From Deltaproteobacteria bacterium (GTDB lineage Bacteria; Desulfobacterota; Desulfuromonadia; Desulfuromonadales; BM103): 40,128 bases of DNA. The notes below the pieces were generated by a model. It did not search any database, was not told the DNA's origin, and was given only the letters and a program-made list of their open reading frames with translations. Below are positions 16,501 to 24,535 of the stretch, piece by piece. Where the stretch lies: assembly GCA_005774545.1 (NCBI GenBank), contig VAUL01000026.1, positions 1-40,128 on the forward strand, written 5' to 3'. Position 1 is the stretch's first letter. The number at the start of each line of letters is the position of its first letter. The position numbers and the translations under genes were made by a program.

Positions 16501-17403
16501 TCAATCGTCAGCTGCCCATATATCACGAAACACGAACCATTGGTAGGGGTAGGTCGCCACGTACCCCTCGAGAATCCGCGCGAACTCCTCGACCGCCGCG
16601 CGGATCGCCGCCTCCTTGCGCCCCCGGCCGCCGGCCGGCGGCGGGAGGATGTGCGAAACGTCGACCTGGTAGCGCCGCGGCCCGGTCTTGGCCGAGAGCA
16701 GCACCACCACCGGGCACTGCGCCGCCGCGGCGAGGGTGAAGGCACCGTAGGGGAAGCGCACCGTGCCGCCGAGGAACGGCACGTCCATGGCGCTGAAGCC
16801 GTAGGGGCGGTCGCCCATGATCGAAATCAGCCGGCCGGCGTCGAGCGCCTTCATGGCGGCGAGCACCCCCCCCAGGCCGTCGTCGGTGGAGATGATGTCG
16901 ATCCGCTCGCCGCCGGCATCGACGGCGAGCGCTTCGCGGACCGCGGCGTTGTCCTCCGGGCGCATCAGCAGCGACACGTCGCGGCCGAACTTCTGCAGGG
17001 CGGTCATCGCCACCTGCCAGTTGCCGACGTGGGCGGTCAGCAGGATGAACCCCTTCTCCCGCCCGGCCAGCAGCGCCTGCATCCCCTCGTAGCCGCGGAT
17101 ATCGACGGCGATCCCCCGGTAGCCGGCGGCCACGGCATAGCGGTCGATCAGGTTCTGCCCCTGGCTGACGAACAGCCGGTAGACGTCGCAAAGCTGCCGC
17201 AGCCGGCCGTGCTCCGGGAAGCGCCGCCGGACGTAGGCGCGCGCGGCGGTCACCAGCGGGCGGTCGGTGAGCAGGTAGTACGGGCAGACGAAGTGCAGCA
17301 GCCCGTAGGCGCCGCCGAGCCCGAACAGCCGGGCCGCGCAGCGGAAGAACCAGAAGCCGAGGCGGTTGCCGCGCCGGCGCTCGACCGCGTCCCTAGCCGG
17401 CAT
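16501..17403 (-). CDS. LPLAT/HtrB-type acyltransferase (COG4261-like)
   Basis: A 300-residue membrane-associated acyltransferase of the LpxL/HtrB superfamily. An N-terminal hydrophobic region (residues ~20-45) precedes the catalytic H125 in AHVGNWQ. The usual acidic partner (HxxxxD/E) is replaced by Q at the end of this motif, as in the polyene-cluster branch of the family. MGDRPYGF and VPFLGGTVRFPYG form the acyl-binding half. In aryl polyene/flexirubin clusters such proteins are thought to attach the polyene to a lipid anchor. It overlaps the glycosyltransferase gene by 11 bases, an association seen (sometimes as a fusion) in those clusters. Confidence 0.85.
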   Translation of the reverse strand: MPARDAVERRRGNRLGFWFFRCAARLFGLGGAYGLLHFVCPYYLLTDRPLVTAARAYVRRRFPEHGRLRQLCDVYRLFVSQGQNLIDRYAVAAGYRGIAVDIRGYEGMQALLAGREKGFILLTAHVGNWQVAMTALQKFGRDVSLLMRPEDNAAVREALAVDAGGERIDIISTDDGLGGVLAAMKALDAGRLISIMGDRPYGFSAMDVPFLGGTVRFPYGAFTLAAAAQCPVVVLLSAKTGPRRYQVDVSHILPPPAGGRGRKEAAIRAAVEEFARILEGYVATYPYQWFVFRDIWAADD

Positions 17404-18580
17404 CGCCCCTCCGCGCCCGCTGGAGCGTCACGGCCGCGGCATAGACCACGACCGCAACCAGCGCCCCGGCCAGCGGCGCCACCAGCAGCGAACCGAGCAG
17501 CCATTCAAAGAGCCGGGACGGGAACTGCTCGAAGATGGTGGCATAGGAAATGTCGGTCAGCCAGCGGCCGTGGCGGAAGTAGTAGCCCAGTTCGATGCAC
17601 AGCGCCGGCATCAGCGGCGGCATCGCCAGGTGCTGGACGTTGAGGCTGACGATCTTGTTGAGGTTGAAGCGCACCGCGACGTAGAGGATGACCGCGGTAT
17701 GGGCGAAGAGGATCGGCAGCACCGCCAGGAACATGCCGACCCCCGCCGCCAGCGCCAGCCCTGCGGGGGTGGCGTTCTCCTTCAGGAGCAGGCGCAGCAT
17801 CCGCCCGGGGTGGCGCAGCAGCGCCCAGTCGATGGCTGGCGGCTTCGGCACCAGCCGCGGATGCGGCCAGGGGAGCAGGCGCCGGCCGACCAGCATCGAG
17901 TGGATGCGGGTCAGGCGCAGGTTGTCGAGGAACGGCCGGAAGCTCGACACCCGCTCTTCCGGTTTCGGGTAGTGGACCGAGATCGCCACGCAGCGCAGCG
18001 CCAGCCCCGCCCAGGCGGCGCGGGCCAGCACCTCGGCCTCGAAGTCGTAGCGCGCCCCCTTGAAGGGGAGCCGGTTGAGGTAGCGCACCGGGTAGGCGCG
18101 AAAGCCGCTCTGGCAGTCGCCGACCGTCACCCCGGTCTCGACCAGCAGCCAGAAGTTGGCGAAGGCCCGACCGAAACGGCTCGCGTTGGGGACGTTGGGG
18201 GTGTCGAAATCGCGGCAGCCGATGATGATGGCCGGGTCGCTCTCGTCGAGCAGCGGCAGGAACCGGCGGATCTCCTCCGGGAAGTGCTGGCCGTCGGCGT
18301 CGACGGTCACCATGAAGACGCCCCCCTGCGCCTCGACGAAGCGCGCCGCCGTGAGGATCGCCGCGCCCTTGCCGCGATTGGCCGGATGGCGCAGCACCGC
18401 CACGTCGAGATCGGCCAGCAGCGCCGTCAGGTCGGCATCGGTGCTGCCGTCGTCGACCACCACCACACGCGGCACCACGGCGCGGCAGCGCGCCACCACG
18501 TCGCGCACCGTCTCGCGGTTGTTGTAGACCGGCACGGCGCACCACAGGGCGCCTTCCGGAAGGGAATCAGCCGGGGCCAT
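17393..18580 (-). CDS. Family 2 glycosyltransferase fused to DUF2062
   Basis: A 395-residue inner-membrane protein. Residues ~10-225 are a GT-A glycosyltransferase (AVPVYNNRETV, VVDDGSTDADL, the DxD-like VTVDADGQHFP). The C-terminal ~170 residues are a DUF2062 membrane domain with several hydrophobic helices. GT2 enzymes with this tail transfer sugars from NDP-sugars or polyprenyl-phosphate carriers to lipids. Next to the LPLAT gene (11-base overlap) and downstream of two radical SAM genes (14-base overlap), it probably glycosylates the lipid product or its anchor. A dolichol-phosphate mannosyltransferase-like role is the main alternative. Confidence 0.85.
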   Translation of the reverse strand: MAPADSLPEGALWCAVPVYNNRETVRDVVARCRAVVPRVVVVDDGSTDADLTALLADLDVAVLRHPANRGKGAAILTAARFVEAQGGVFMVTVDADGQHFPEEIRRFLPLLDESDPAIIIGCRDFDTPNVPNASRFGRAFANFWLLVETGVTVGDCQSGFRAYPVRYLNRLPFKGARYDFEAEVLARAAWAGLALRCVAISVHYPKPEERVSSFRPFLDNLRLTRIHSMLVGRRLLPWPHPRLVPKPPAIDWALLRHPGRMLRLLLKENATPAGLALAAGVGMFLAVLPILFAHTAVILYVAVRFNLNKIVSLNVQHLAMPPLMPALCIELGYYFRHGRWLTDISYATIFEQFPSRLFEWLLGSLLVAPLAGALVAVVVYAAAVTLQRARRGDAG

Positions 18581-19931
18581 GCCGGTGCCGCTCGCGCTTG
18601 CCGGGGAGGAGCAGTTCCCACATCGGCCCGGTGTAGCCGAGCTTGTGCAGGATCTCGAGCTTGCTGTCCATGGCGTCCGGCGGGAAGACGCAGTGGCGCA
18701 CCCCCTCGAAGGCCTCGCGCAGCGTCGCCTCCAGCCACCCCTGCTCCACCGCCGGCGACAGGTAGTAGACCGGGTGCAGCATCTCGGCGTCGGGGGCGAT
18801 CAGCCCGTCGCGGACCGCCAGGCGGGCCAGCGGGGTGTCGGGGAGGATGCGGATCCCCATGAAGATGAAGGAGACGCACTTCTCGAGGCTCAGGATGTTG
18901 GCGATCCCTTCGCGCACCGTCGCCTCGGTCTCGCCGGGGCCGCCGAACATGAAGAAGTGGGAGGTGGCGATGCCGTGGCGGGTCAGCAGGTCGTTGCACG
19001 CCCGGATCTCGGCGAAGGTGAAGTCCTTCCCCATCTGCTTGAGGGTCAGGTCGGTGGTGGCGTCGCCGCCGACCTCGGCGGCCGCCAGCCCGGTGCGCTT
19101 CATGCGCTCGACCACCTCGTCGCACAGCCCGCCGCCGGGCTTGAAGTAGGCGGTCCAGGGGACCGAGACGTTGCGGCGCAGCATCTCGTCGATCACTTCG
19201 AGGTAGGCGCCGTCGTTGTCGTTGAACACCGAATCGACGAAGAAGATGTACTTGGCGCCGCGCCCGCGCAGCACCTCGATGTCGTCGACCACCGCTTTCG
19301 GGTCGCGCCGCCGCAGCGTCTCCCCCTCGAGGAGCGGGTAGCTGCAGTAGATGCACTTGCACGGGCAGCCGCGCTTGGTCTGCACCGAGGCGACGTTGCC
19401 GCTGTGCAGGTAGAAGGCGAGCAGGCGCTCGTCGTAGAGCGCCGCGCCGATTTCACTGCCGCCCAGGCGGCGGCCGGCGCGGATCAGCCGTTCGGCGGGG
19501 TAGCGGCCGCGGGCGGCGTTGTCGACGAAGTCGACCACCAGTTGCTCCCCTTCGCCGACGATCCCGTAGTCGGCGCCGGTGGCCGCGAGGATCCGTTCGG
19601 GGATCAGCGAGAAGCCGGCGCCGCCCATCATCACCGGCGCGGCGGTGACCTCCCGGACCGTTGTCACCAGGTCGCGGACGTTGTCGATGTAGTACTGCTC
19701 GCTGGCCAGGTTGACGTTGTCGATGTTGCGCACCGAGATCCCCACCAGGTCCGGGGCGAAGCGCGCCACCTCGCGGCCGATCGCCGCCAGCGAGGTCTCC
19801 TGCTCGAGAAAGTCGGCCTGCGCCACCTCGTGCCCGGCCTTGGTCAGCGCCGCGGCGATGATGCTCATCCCGATCGGGTAGACCGGGTAAGGGGAGCGGG
19901 TGGTATTGGCCGAGATCAGCAGGACTTTCAT
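18567..19931 (-). CDS. B12-binding domain radical SAM protein (cluster radical SAM 2)
   Basis: A 454-residue class B radical SAM protein. The N-terminal cobalamin-binding fold (MKVLLISANTTRSPYPVYPIG, APVMMGGAGFSL, YGIVGEGEQL) leads into a radical SAM barrel with cysteines C189, C193 and C196 (GCPCKCIYC), then FFVDSVFNDND and MFGGPGET for SAM binding. It shares an N-terminal layout with its upstream neighbour but little length or loop identity, so the two probably do different steps rather than being a recent duplication. Its ATG shares one base with the stop of that neighbour (TGATG). Confidence 0.85.
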   Translation of the reverse strand: MKVLLISANTTRSPYPVYPIGMSIIAAALTKAGHEVAQADFLEQETSLAAIGREVARFAPDLVGISVRNIDNVNLASEQYYIDNVRDLVTTVREVTAAPVMMGGAGFSLIPERILAATGADYGIVGEGEQLVVDFVDNAARGRYPAERLIRAGRRLGGSEIGAALYDERLLAFYLHSGNVASVQTKRGCPCKCIYCSYPLLEGETLRRRDPKAVVDDIEVLRGRGAKYIFFVDSVFNDNDGAYLEVIDEMLRRNVSVPWTAYFKPGGGLCDEVVERMKRTGLAAAEVGGDATTDLTLKQMGKDFTFAEIRACNDLLTRHGIATSHFFMFGGPGETEATVREGIANILSLEKCVSFIFMGIRILPDTPLARLAVRDGLIAPDAEMLHPVYYLSPAVEQGWLEATLREAFEGVRHCVFPPDAMDSKLEILHKLGYTGPMWELLLPGKRERHRHGPG

Positions 19932-21196
19932 CAGCAATCCGCCTTGCGCTTCTCCGCCCAGCCGCCGGGGCGCGGGGCGTTGTGCCGGTAGGTGCCGTCG
20001 GCCTTTTCCTTCTCGATCACCTTGAGGAACAGCTTGGCCATCTTCAGGTTCTGGCTGCAGTCGCTGTAGAAACGGTCCCAGGCGTAGTAATAGAGATCCT
20101 GCAGCTTGCTGGCGCTCATCTTCGCCGGCTGGAAGACCACCTCGCCGCCGGTGTAGCGGCGCCAGTCGTTGTGCAGGATGCGCCCTTCCCTGGCCAGCGA
20201 TTCGCGGATCGGCGTCTGCGGGAACGGCGTGAGGATGGTGAATTCGGCCAGGTCGAGGTTGATCTCGAGGAGGAAGTCGACCAGGCGCTTGATGTCGTCC
20301 TCGCTCTGGGCATCGGTGCCGAGGATGATCGTCCCCTCCACGCCGATGCCGCGCTCCTGCAGGCGCTTGACCCGCCGGCGGATATGATCGGAGGTGTCGA
20401 AGATCGCCTGGTAGACGTACCAGCAGCCGGCCGCGGCGGCCAGGTCGAGGATCTCGTCGTCGTCCTTGATCGGATGGCAGACCCACTTCTTCTTCAGCGG
20501 GATCAGCGCCCGGAACAGCTCCTTCTCCCACTGGTCGTTCTGCGACATGGAGTTGTCGACGAAGAACAGGCGGTTGTTGTCGATGGTCGCCAGCTCGTTG
20601 ACCACGTCCTCGATCGGCCGCGGCCGGAAGTTCCGTCCGCCCAGGTAGGGGGTGCAGCACGGGAAGCAGTTGAAGCGGCAGCCGCGCGAGGCGTGGACCA
20701 GGTCGACCATCTGCACACCGCGGTAGTTGTAGCGTTCGCGGTTAAGGATCTCCCGCCGGGCCGGGCCGACCAGCTTGATGTCGGGGAAGTCCCACTGGTA
20801 GTCGTAGACCGGGCGCAGTTCGCCGCGGCGCAGATCATCGAGCACCTGGCCGAAGCGCCCCTCGGCCTCGCCGAGAAAGACCGCGTCGGCGTGCGCCCGG
20901 GTCTCCTCGGCATGCAGCATGGTGCCGATGCCGCCGAAGATCACCGGGATGCCGCGGGCGCGGAAGTGATCGGCGATCTCCCAGCCGCGCGGGATCTGGC
21001 AGGTGAGCATGCACGAGATCGCCACCAGGTCGACCGTTTCGTCGAAATCGATCGGCTCGACGTGCTCGTCGGTGAAGGCCAGCTCCACATCCTCCGGCAC
21101 CGTGGCGGCGAAGCACACCGGCCCGTGCGGCGGCAGGTTGAATTCGGTCTGGCGCTCCAGCTTCGGCCATGCGGGATAAATCAGTCGGATCTTCAC
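19931..21196 (-). CDS. B12-binding domain radical SAM protein (cluster radical SAM 1)
   Basis: A 421-residue radical SAM protein with cysteines C173, C177 and C180 (GCRFNCFPCC; a fourth cysteine follows directly). The N-terminal Rossmann domain (MKIRLIYPAWPKLERQTEF, then VIFGGIGTMLHAEE and FLGEAEG) suits cobalamin binding. The YQAIFDTSDHIRRRV and LTPFPQTPIRESL segments are typical of B12-radical SAM proteins of the hopanoid/polyketide-modifying type. The start is a GTG at 21196 that overlaps the stop of the short KS-like gene (GTGA). A role in methylation or ring formation on the ACP-bound chain is inference from context. Confidence 0.85.
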   Translation of the reverse strand: MKIRLIYPAWPKLERQTEFNLPPHGPVCFAATVPEDVELAFTDEHVEPIDFDETVDLVAISCMLTCQIPRGWEIADHFRARGIPVIFGGIGTMLHAEETRAHADAVFLGEAEGRFGQVLDDLRRGELRPVYDYQWDFPDIKLVGPARREILNRERYNYRGVQMVDLVHASRGCRFNCFPCCTPYLGGRNFRPRPIEDVVNELATIDNNRLFFVDNSMSQNDQWEKELFRALIPLKKKWVCHPIKDDDEILDLAAAAGCWYVYQAIFDTSDHIRRRVKRLQERGIGVEGTIILGTDAQSEDDIKRLVDFLLEINLDLAEFTILTPFPQTPIRESLAREGRILHNDWRRYTGGEVVFQPAKMSASKLQDLYYYAWDRFYSDCSQNLKMAKLFLKVIEKEKADGTYRHNAPRPGGWAEKRKADC

Positions 21197-21864
21197 AAGG
21201 CACCTTTCCTGGTCAGCAAGGCTGAAAATCGCGCCGCCACCGCGGCGACGCCGTCTCCCGGTTCCACGATCGCCCGCGCCTCGGCCAGGGAGCACAGCGC
21301 CCCGCCGGGCCCGGTACGGTCGACAAGCAGGTAAAGTGCGGCGTCCGCGCCGGCCTCCCCGGCCAGCATCCGCGGCGCCTCGCCGCCGGCCACCAGCTCG
21401 GCGGCCAGCTCCAGGGCGCTGCCCAGCGGCGCACCGGCGCCGGCCGCGTAGAGGAGCGGCCCGGTCAGGCCGAACTGGATCGCCGCCTCCCCCAGCGGGC
21501 TGGTCGGCAGCGTATAGATGAACAGGTTGCCCCGGCCGAGGGTGCGGCCGTTCTCCAGGTAGTCCCGGAAGTAGGCGACGTCCGCCGCCAGCGAACCGTC
21601 CCGGGCGGCACCGACGATGCCGGTCGCCTGCGTCTCCCCCGGGCGGCCGGTCAGCCCGGCGTCACCCAGGGCCAGGGCCACGGCGGCGATGGTGTTGCGC
21701 GAAAGCGGGTCGAGCCGGCCGAAGTTGCGGTACGGGGTCGGCACGACCCCGGTCTTCGCCAGCACGGCCGGCCCCTCGCCGGCCGGAAACGCCTCCTGCA
21801 GACCGCGGGCGACGCTGCCGTAGCGCGCGGCGGCGAGCCAGCCGATGCCGCGGACGGCGATCAT
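21193..21864 (-). CDS. Short ketosynthase-like protein without Cys (PF13723/ApeC-like chain length factor)
   Basis: A 223-residue protein covering only the N-terminal half of a ketosynthase. Recognisable parts are GRLDPLSRNTIAAVALAL, the ATGIVGAARDGS region and IYTLPTSPLGEAAIQFGL. The nucleophile position reads AAGAGAPLGS, without cysteine, and the C-terminal domain with the two histidines is absent. Short proteins of this kind (Ketoacyl-synt_2) accompany the KS in aryl polyene clusters and act as its chain-length-factor subunit. Overlaps on both sides (ATGA with the KS upstream, GTGA downstream) indicate stoichiometric synthesis with that KS. It is a complete gene of its type rather than a truncated pseudogene. 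Confidence 0.75.
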   Translation of the reverse strand: MIAVRGIGWLAAARYGSVARGLQEAFPAGEGPAVLAKTGVVPTPYRNFGRLDPLSRNTIAAVALALGDAGLTGRPGETQATGIVGAARDGSLAADVAYFRDYLENGRTLGRGNLFIYTLPTSPLGEAAIQFGLTGPLLYAAGAGAPLGSALELAAELVAGGEAPRMLAGEAGADAALYLLVDRTGPGGALCSLAEARAIVEPGDGVAAVAARFSALLTRKGAL

Positions 21865-22997
21865 GCCGCCCCTCCCGGCCCGCCGCGCAGCACCAGCGCC
21901 GAGTTGATCCCGCCGAAGCCGGCATTGGTGACCAGCGCCGCCCGGGCGCTCACCGGGCGCGGCCGCGCGGCCACCCAGCCGGCGGCATCGTCGTCGGCCT
22001 CGACCAGGTTGACGGTCGGCGGCGCCACCCCGGCGCGCAGCGCCTCGAGGGCCATCAGCGTCTCCACCAGGCCGGCCGCCCCCATGGTGTGGCCGACCGC
22101 CCCCTTGATCGAATGGACCGGCACCGGCGCGGCAAAGACGCTGCGGAAGGCGCGCATCTCCATTTCGTCGTTGTAGCGGGTGCCGGTGCCGTGGGCGCCG
22201 ACCAGGCCGACGGCCTCGGCGTCAACGCCGGCAACCGCAAGGGCCGCGCCGATCGCCCGGATCAGCCCGGCGCTGTCGCGCGACGGACCGGTCATGTGGT
22301 TGGCGTCGTCGCTTAAGCCCCAGCCGGCCAGCGTGCCGAGGATCGGCCGCCCCTCGCGCCGCGCCCGGTCGGCGCTCATCACCAGCACCGCGGCCGCCGC
22401 CTCCCCCACCGTCAGCCCGGCCCGGTGCCGGTCGAACGGCCGGGCGGGTGCCGGGTCGAGAGCCATCAGCGCGGAAAACCCGGAGCAGACGAACTCGGTG
22501 ACCGCGTCGGCCGCCACCACCAGCACGCTGTCGGCCCGCCCGGCGCGGATCAGCGCCGCGGCCCGGGCCAGGGCGGCGGACCCCGAGGTGCAGGCCGCCG
22601 AGACGAGCGTGCCGGGATCGTGGCAGCCGGACAGCGCCGCAACCTTCGCCAGCAGGCGCGCCGGCACGCTCGCCGCCGGATCGCCGCTGCCGGTCAGCAG
22701 CGCCTGCTCGAGCAGGTCGATCTCCCCCTTGGTGGTGGCCAGCAGCAGCCGGCTGTCCGCCGGCACCTGCGGCGCCAGCCGCTTCAGCAGCGGGGTCAGC
22801 ATCTGCATGACCAGCGACTCGCCGCCGTGGTAGCTCAAGTTGCCGAGCGTCGCCGCCTGGCGGGAGACGAAGGCCTGCGCGGCGAAGCGCGTCACCGGCG
22901 CGATGGCGCTGCGGCCGGCGAGCAGCCCCTGCCAGCAGGCGTCGATCCCTTCCCCGTAGGGGGTCAGCAACTCGGCGGCGACCAGGCAGGCGGTCAT
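21861..22997 (-). CDS. Beta-ketoacyl-ACP synthase, catalytic (ApeO-like)
   Basis: A 378-residue ketosynthase with all catalytic residues: C136 in SAACTSGSAALA, histidine in GAHGTGTRYND and histidine in KGAVGHTMGAAG. ARPFDRHRAGLTVGEAA matches the conserved KS region. The N terminus is shorter than FabF and begins TACLVAAELLTPYG. With the short KS-like protein encoded next, it probably forms the chain-extending heterodimer. ATGA overlaps link it to the thioesterase gene upstream and the short KS-like gene downstream. The start at 22997 is the ATG beginning the KS fold; a longer open frame upstream belongs to the shadow of the thioesterase. Confidence 0.9.
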   Translation of the reverse strand: MTACLVAAELLTPYGEGIDACWQGLLAGRSAIAPVTRFAAQAFVSRQAATLGNLSYHGGESLVMQMLTPLLKRLAPQVPADSRLLLATTKGEIDLLEQALLTGSGDPAASVPARLLAKVAALSGCHDPGTLVSAACTSGSAALARAAALIRAGRADSVLVVAADAVTEFVCSGFSALMALDPAPARPFDRHRAGLTVGEAAAAVLVMSADRARREGRPILGTLAGWGLSDDANHMTGPSRDSAGLIRAIGAALAVAGVDAEAVGLVGAHGTGTRYNDEMEMRAFRSVFAAPVPVHSIKGAVGHTMGAAGLVETLMALEALRAGVAPPTVNLVEADDDAAGWVAARPRPVSARAALVTNAGFGGINSALVLRGGPGGAA

Positions 22998-23479
22998 GGC
23001 CGGCGCGGCAGCTCCCCGGCGAGCCAGCGCTCCTGGCAGCGGCGCAGCAGCTCCGGCACCACCAGGCAGGGGAGCCCGCTGTCGTGCGCGGTGAGCAGCT
23101 GCACGGTGTAGCCGCTGGTCGCCAGGGTGCCGTCCGGCTTGAAGATGCGGTACTCGGTATTGAGCCGCGCGCCGTCGTGCCAGCACAGGGACGCCCGGAC
23201 CGTCACCTCCTCGTCGAGGAGCAGCGGGTGGAAGTAGTCGACGTGCAGCGCCACGATCGGCGCGCGCAGCCCGGCCTCGAAGTACTCGGCGTAGGAGAGG
23301 CCGATGCGCCGGCCGAGCTCCTCGGCGGCCTCCTCGAACAGGAGCGGGTAGCGGCCGTGCCACATGATCGCCATCGGGTCGGTGTCGCTGAAGCGGATGC
23401 GCCGCCGCACCTCGACCTCGAGGGGCGGCGGGGCTCCCGGCCCCGGCGCGAAGTAGCCTTTCCTGCCGCGCGCGCGCAT
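22994..23479 (-). CDS. 4HBT-type hotdog thioesterase (ApeK-like)
   Basis: A 161-residue thioesterase of the 4-hydroxybenzoyl-CoA thioesterase/YbgC family. The active-site stretch is RIRFSDTDPMAIMWHGRY, with the catalytic aspartate in the SDTDPM segment near residue 33, followed by EEAAEELGRRIGL and ALHVDYFHPLLLDEEV. It could release finished or stalled chains from ACP or CoA. It starts 4 bases after the dehydratase stop and ends in an ATGA overlap with the KS gene. Confidence 0.85.
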   Translation of the reverse strand: MRARGRKGYFAPGPGAPPPLEVEVRRRIRFSDTDPMAIMWHGRYPLLFEEAAEELGRRIGLSYAEYFEAGLRAPIVALHVDYFHPLLLDEEVTVRASLCWHDGARLNTEYRIFKPDGTLATSGYTVQLLTAHDSGLPCLVVPELLRRCQERWLAGELPRRP

Positions 23480-23483
23480 CGTC

Positions 23484-23867
23484 TCAGCCCGCCGCGGCGT
23501 CCAGGGCGACGCGCAGCTTCAGTTCGGCGACCTTCTTGCCGCCGCACTCCAGGCGCGCCTTGACGATGGTGCCGTCGGCCGCGTCCGCCGCCGTCTGTAC
23601 GGTACAGGTCAGCGCCGCGCCGGGGAGAACCGGCGCGGCGTACTTGGCGATGAGCACCTCGCGCAGCGCCGCCGTCGCCCGCAGCCCGTGCTCGACGGCT
23701 ACCAGCACGCAGAGAATCTGGCAGACCCCGGGGAGCACCTGGTTGCCGGGGAAATGCCCCTGGAAGCCGATGAACGTCTCCGGAAAGACGAACCGCGCGG
23801 TCAGCACCCCCCCCTCATTCTGCACGCCGGTCAGGCACCCGGCGGTTTCCGTCCTGATGTTCCTCAA
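23484..23867 (-). CDS. FabZ-like hotdog dehydratase subunit with His but no Glu (ApeI-like)
   Basis: A 127-residue single-hotdog protein with the FabA/FabZ signature GFQGHFPGNQVLPGV; the catalytic histidine is H38. The acidic residue that FabZ carries five positions after the PG glycine is replaced by leucine (PGVCQIL). It therefore probably needs a partner to dehydrate 3-hydroxyacyl-ACP, as in the ApeI:ApeP heterodimer of aryl polyene synthesis; the partner candidate is the hotdog domain fused to the radical SAM protein at 27574-29058. The start is a TTG at 23867 with GGAG 8 bases before it, overlapping the DUF3261 stop (TTGA); no ATG fits. Confidence 0.8.
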   Translation of the reverse strand: MRNIRTETAGCLTGVQNEGGVLTARFVFPETFIGFQGHFPGNQVLPGVCQILCVLVAVEHGLRATAALREVLIAKYAAPVLPGAALTCTVQTAADAADGTIVKARLECGGKKVAELKLRVALDAAAG

Positions 23868-24535
23868 GAAGCCGACTCCTTCGGGCGTACCGTCAGCCGG
23901 TAGCCGTGGCGATGATTGACCATGACGATCCCCTGTGGGAAACGCTTCCCCTCGACCGTGCGATGCTCGTAGTACGACACCGTCCACACCGGGGTGGCGT
24001 CGGCATCGAGCCAGCGCTTCTCCACCAGGTCGCCGGCGGCCCCGGCGAAAACGTATTCCAGAGTGCCGCCGTCGGCCGGCTGGCGGAAGATGATCGCCTG
24101 GCGGCGCCGGACGACCTCCGTCTCCCCCGCCGGGAGCGGGTCGAAGTAGATGCGCCGGATGTCGGCGCCGACGGTCCCGGCGAAGTCGCCGCCCTGTTCC
24201 AGCAGCGCCGGCATCACGAAGTGCGCCGTGGTGGCCTGCGCGTCCCCCGACAGCTCGAAGAGCTTGACCCCCATGGGATTCATGCAGACCAGGCGGAAGC
24301 GCCGCGCCGGGCGGTCGACGTCCACCATGCCGATGGCCGTAAACGCGCGCCAACGATAATCGAAGACCACGGAGTGGAGCAATTGGAAATGTTCCGGCAG
24401 CTCCTGGCGAGAGCGCGCCAGCAGCTGCTGGGGATCGACGGCCGCCATGCAGACCGGCGGCGTCTCGCGAAACGGCGCGGCGGCGCAGCCGGCGAGCAGA
24501 AGGACGGCGAGCAGAAGGGCTGCGGGCCGGCTCAC
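23864..24535 (-). CDS. DUF3261 outer-membrane lipoprotein (ApeN-like)
   Basis: A 223-residue lipoprotein: signal LLLAVLLLAGC with a lipobox cysteine, then a LolB-like beta-rich mature domain (FDYRWRAFTAIGMVDVDRP, FRLVCMNPMGVKLFELSG). DUF3261 proteins accompany MMPL and LolA-like proteins in aryl polyene and flexirubin clusters and are thought to receive the lipid product at the outer membrane. The start codon is GTG, overlapping the MMPL stop (GTGA), and the stop overlaps the dehydratase TTG start. Start and family assignment agree in length. Confidence 0.85.
   Translation of the reverse strand: MSRPAALLLAVLLLAGCAAAPFRETPPVCMAAVDPQQLLARSRQELPEHFQLLHSVVFDYRWRAFTAIGMVDVDRPARRFRLVCMNPMGVKLFELSGDAQATTAHFVMPALLEQGGDFAGTVGADIRRIYFDPLPAGETEVVRRRQAIIFRQPADGGTLEYVFAGAAGDLVEKRWLDADATPVWTVSYYEHRTVEGKRFPQGIVMVNHRHGYRLTVRPKESAS

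Noticed and set aside
16243-17643. A 466-codon plus-strand frame opposite the LPLAT and ACP genes
   Set aside because: Low-complexity Arg/His/Gly composition without motifs; the minus-strand genes are fully explained.
21193-21864. The short KS-like gene as a truncated pseudogene
   Set aside because: The frame is intact, both ends overlap neighbouring genes in the same way as the rest of the operon, and short Cys-less KS-like proteins are a normal part of aryl polyene clusters.
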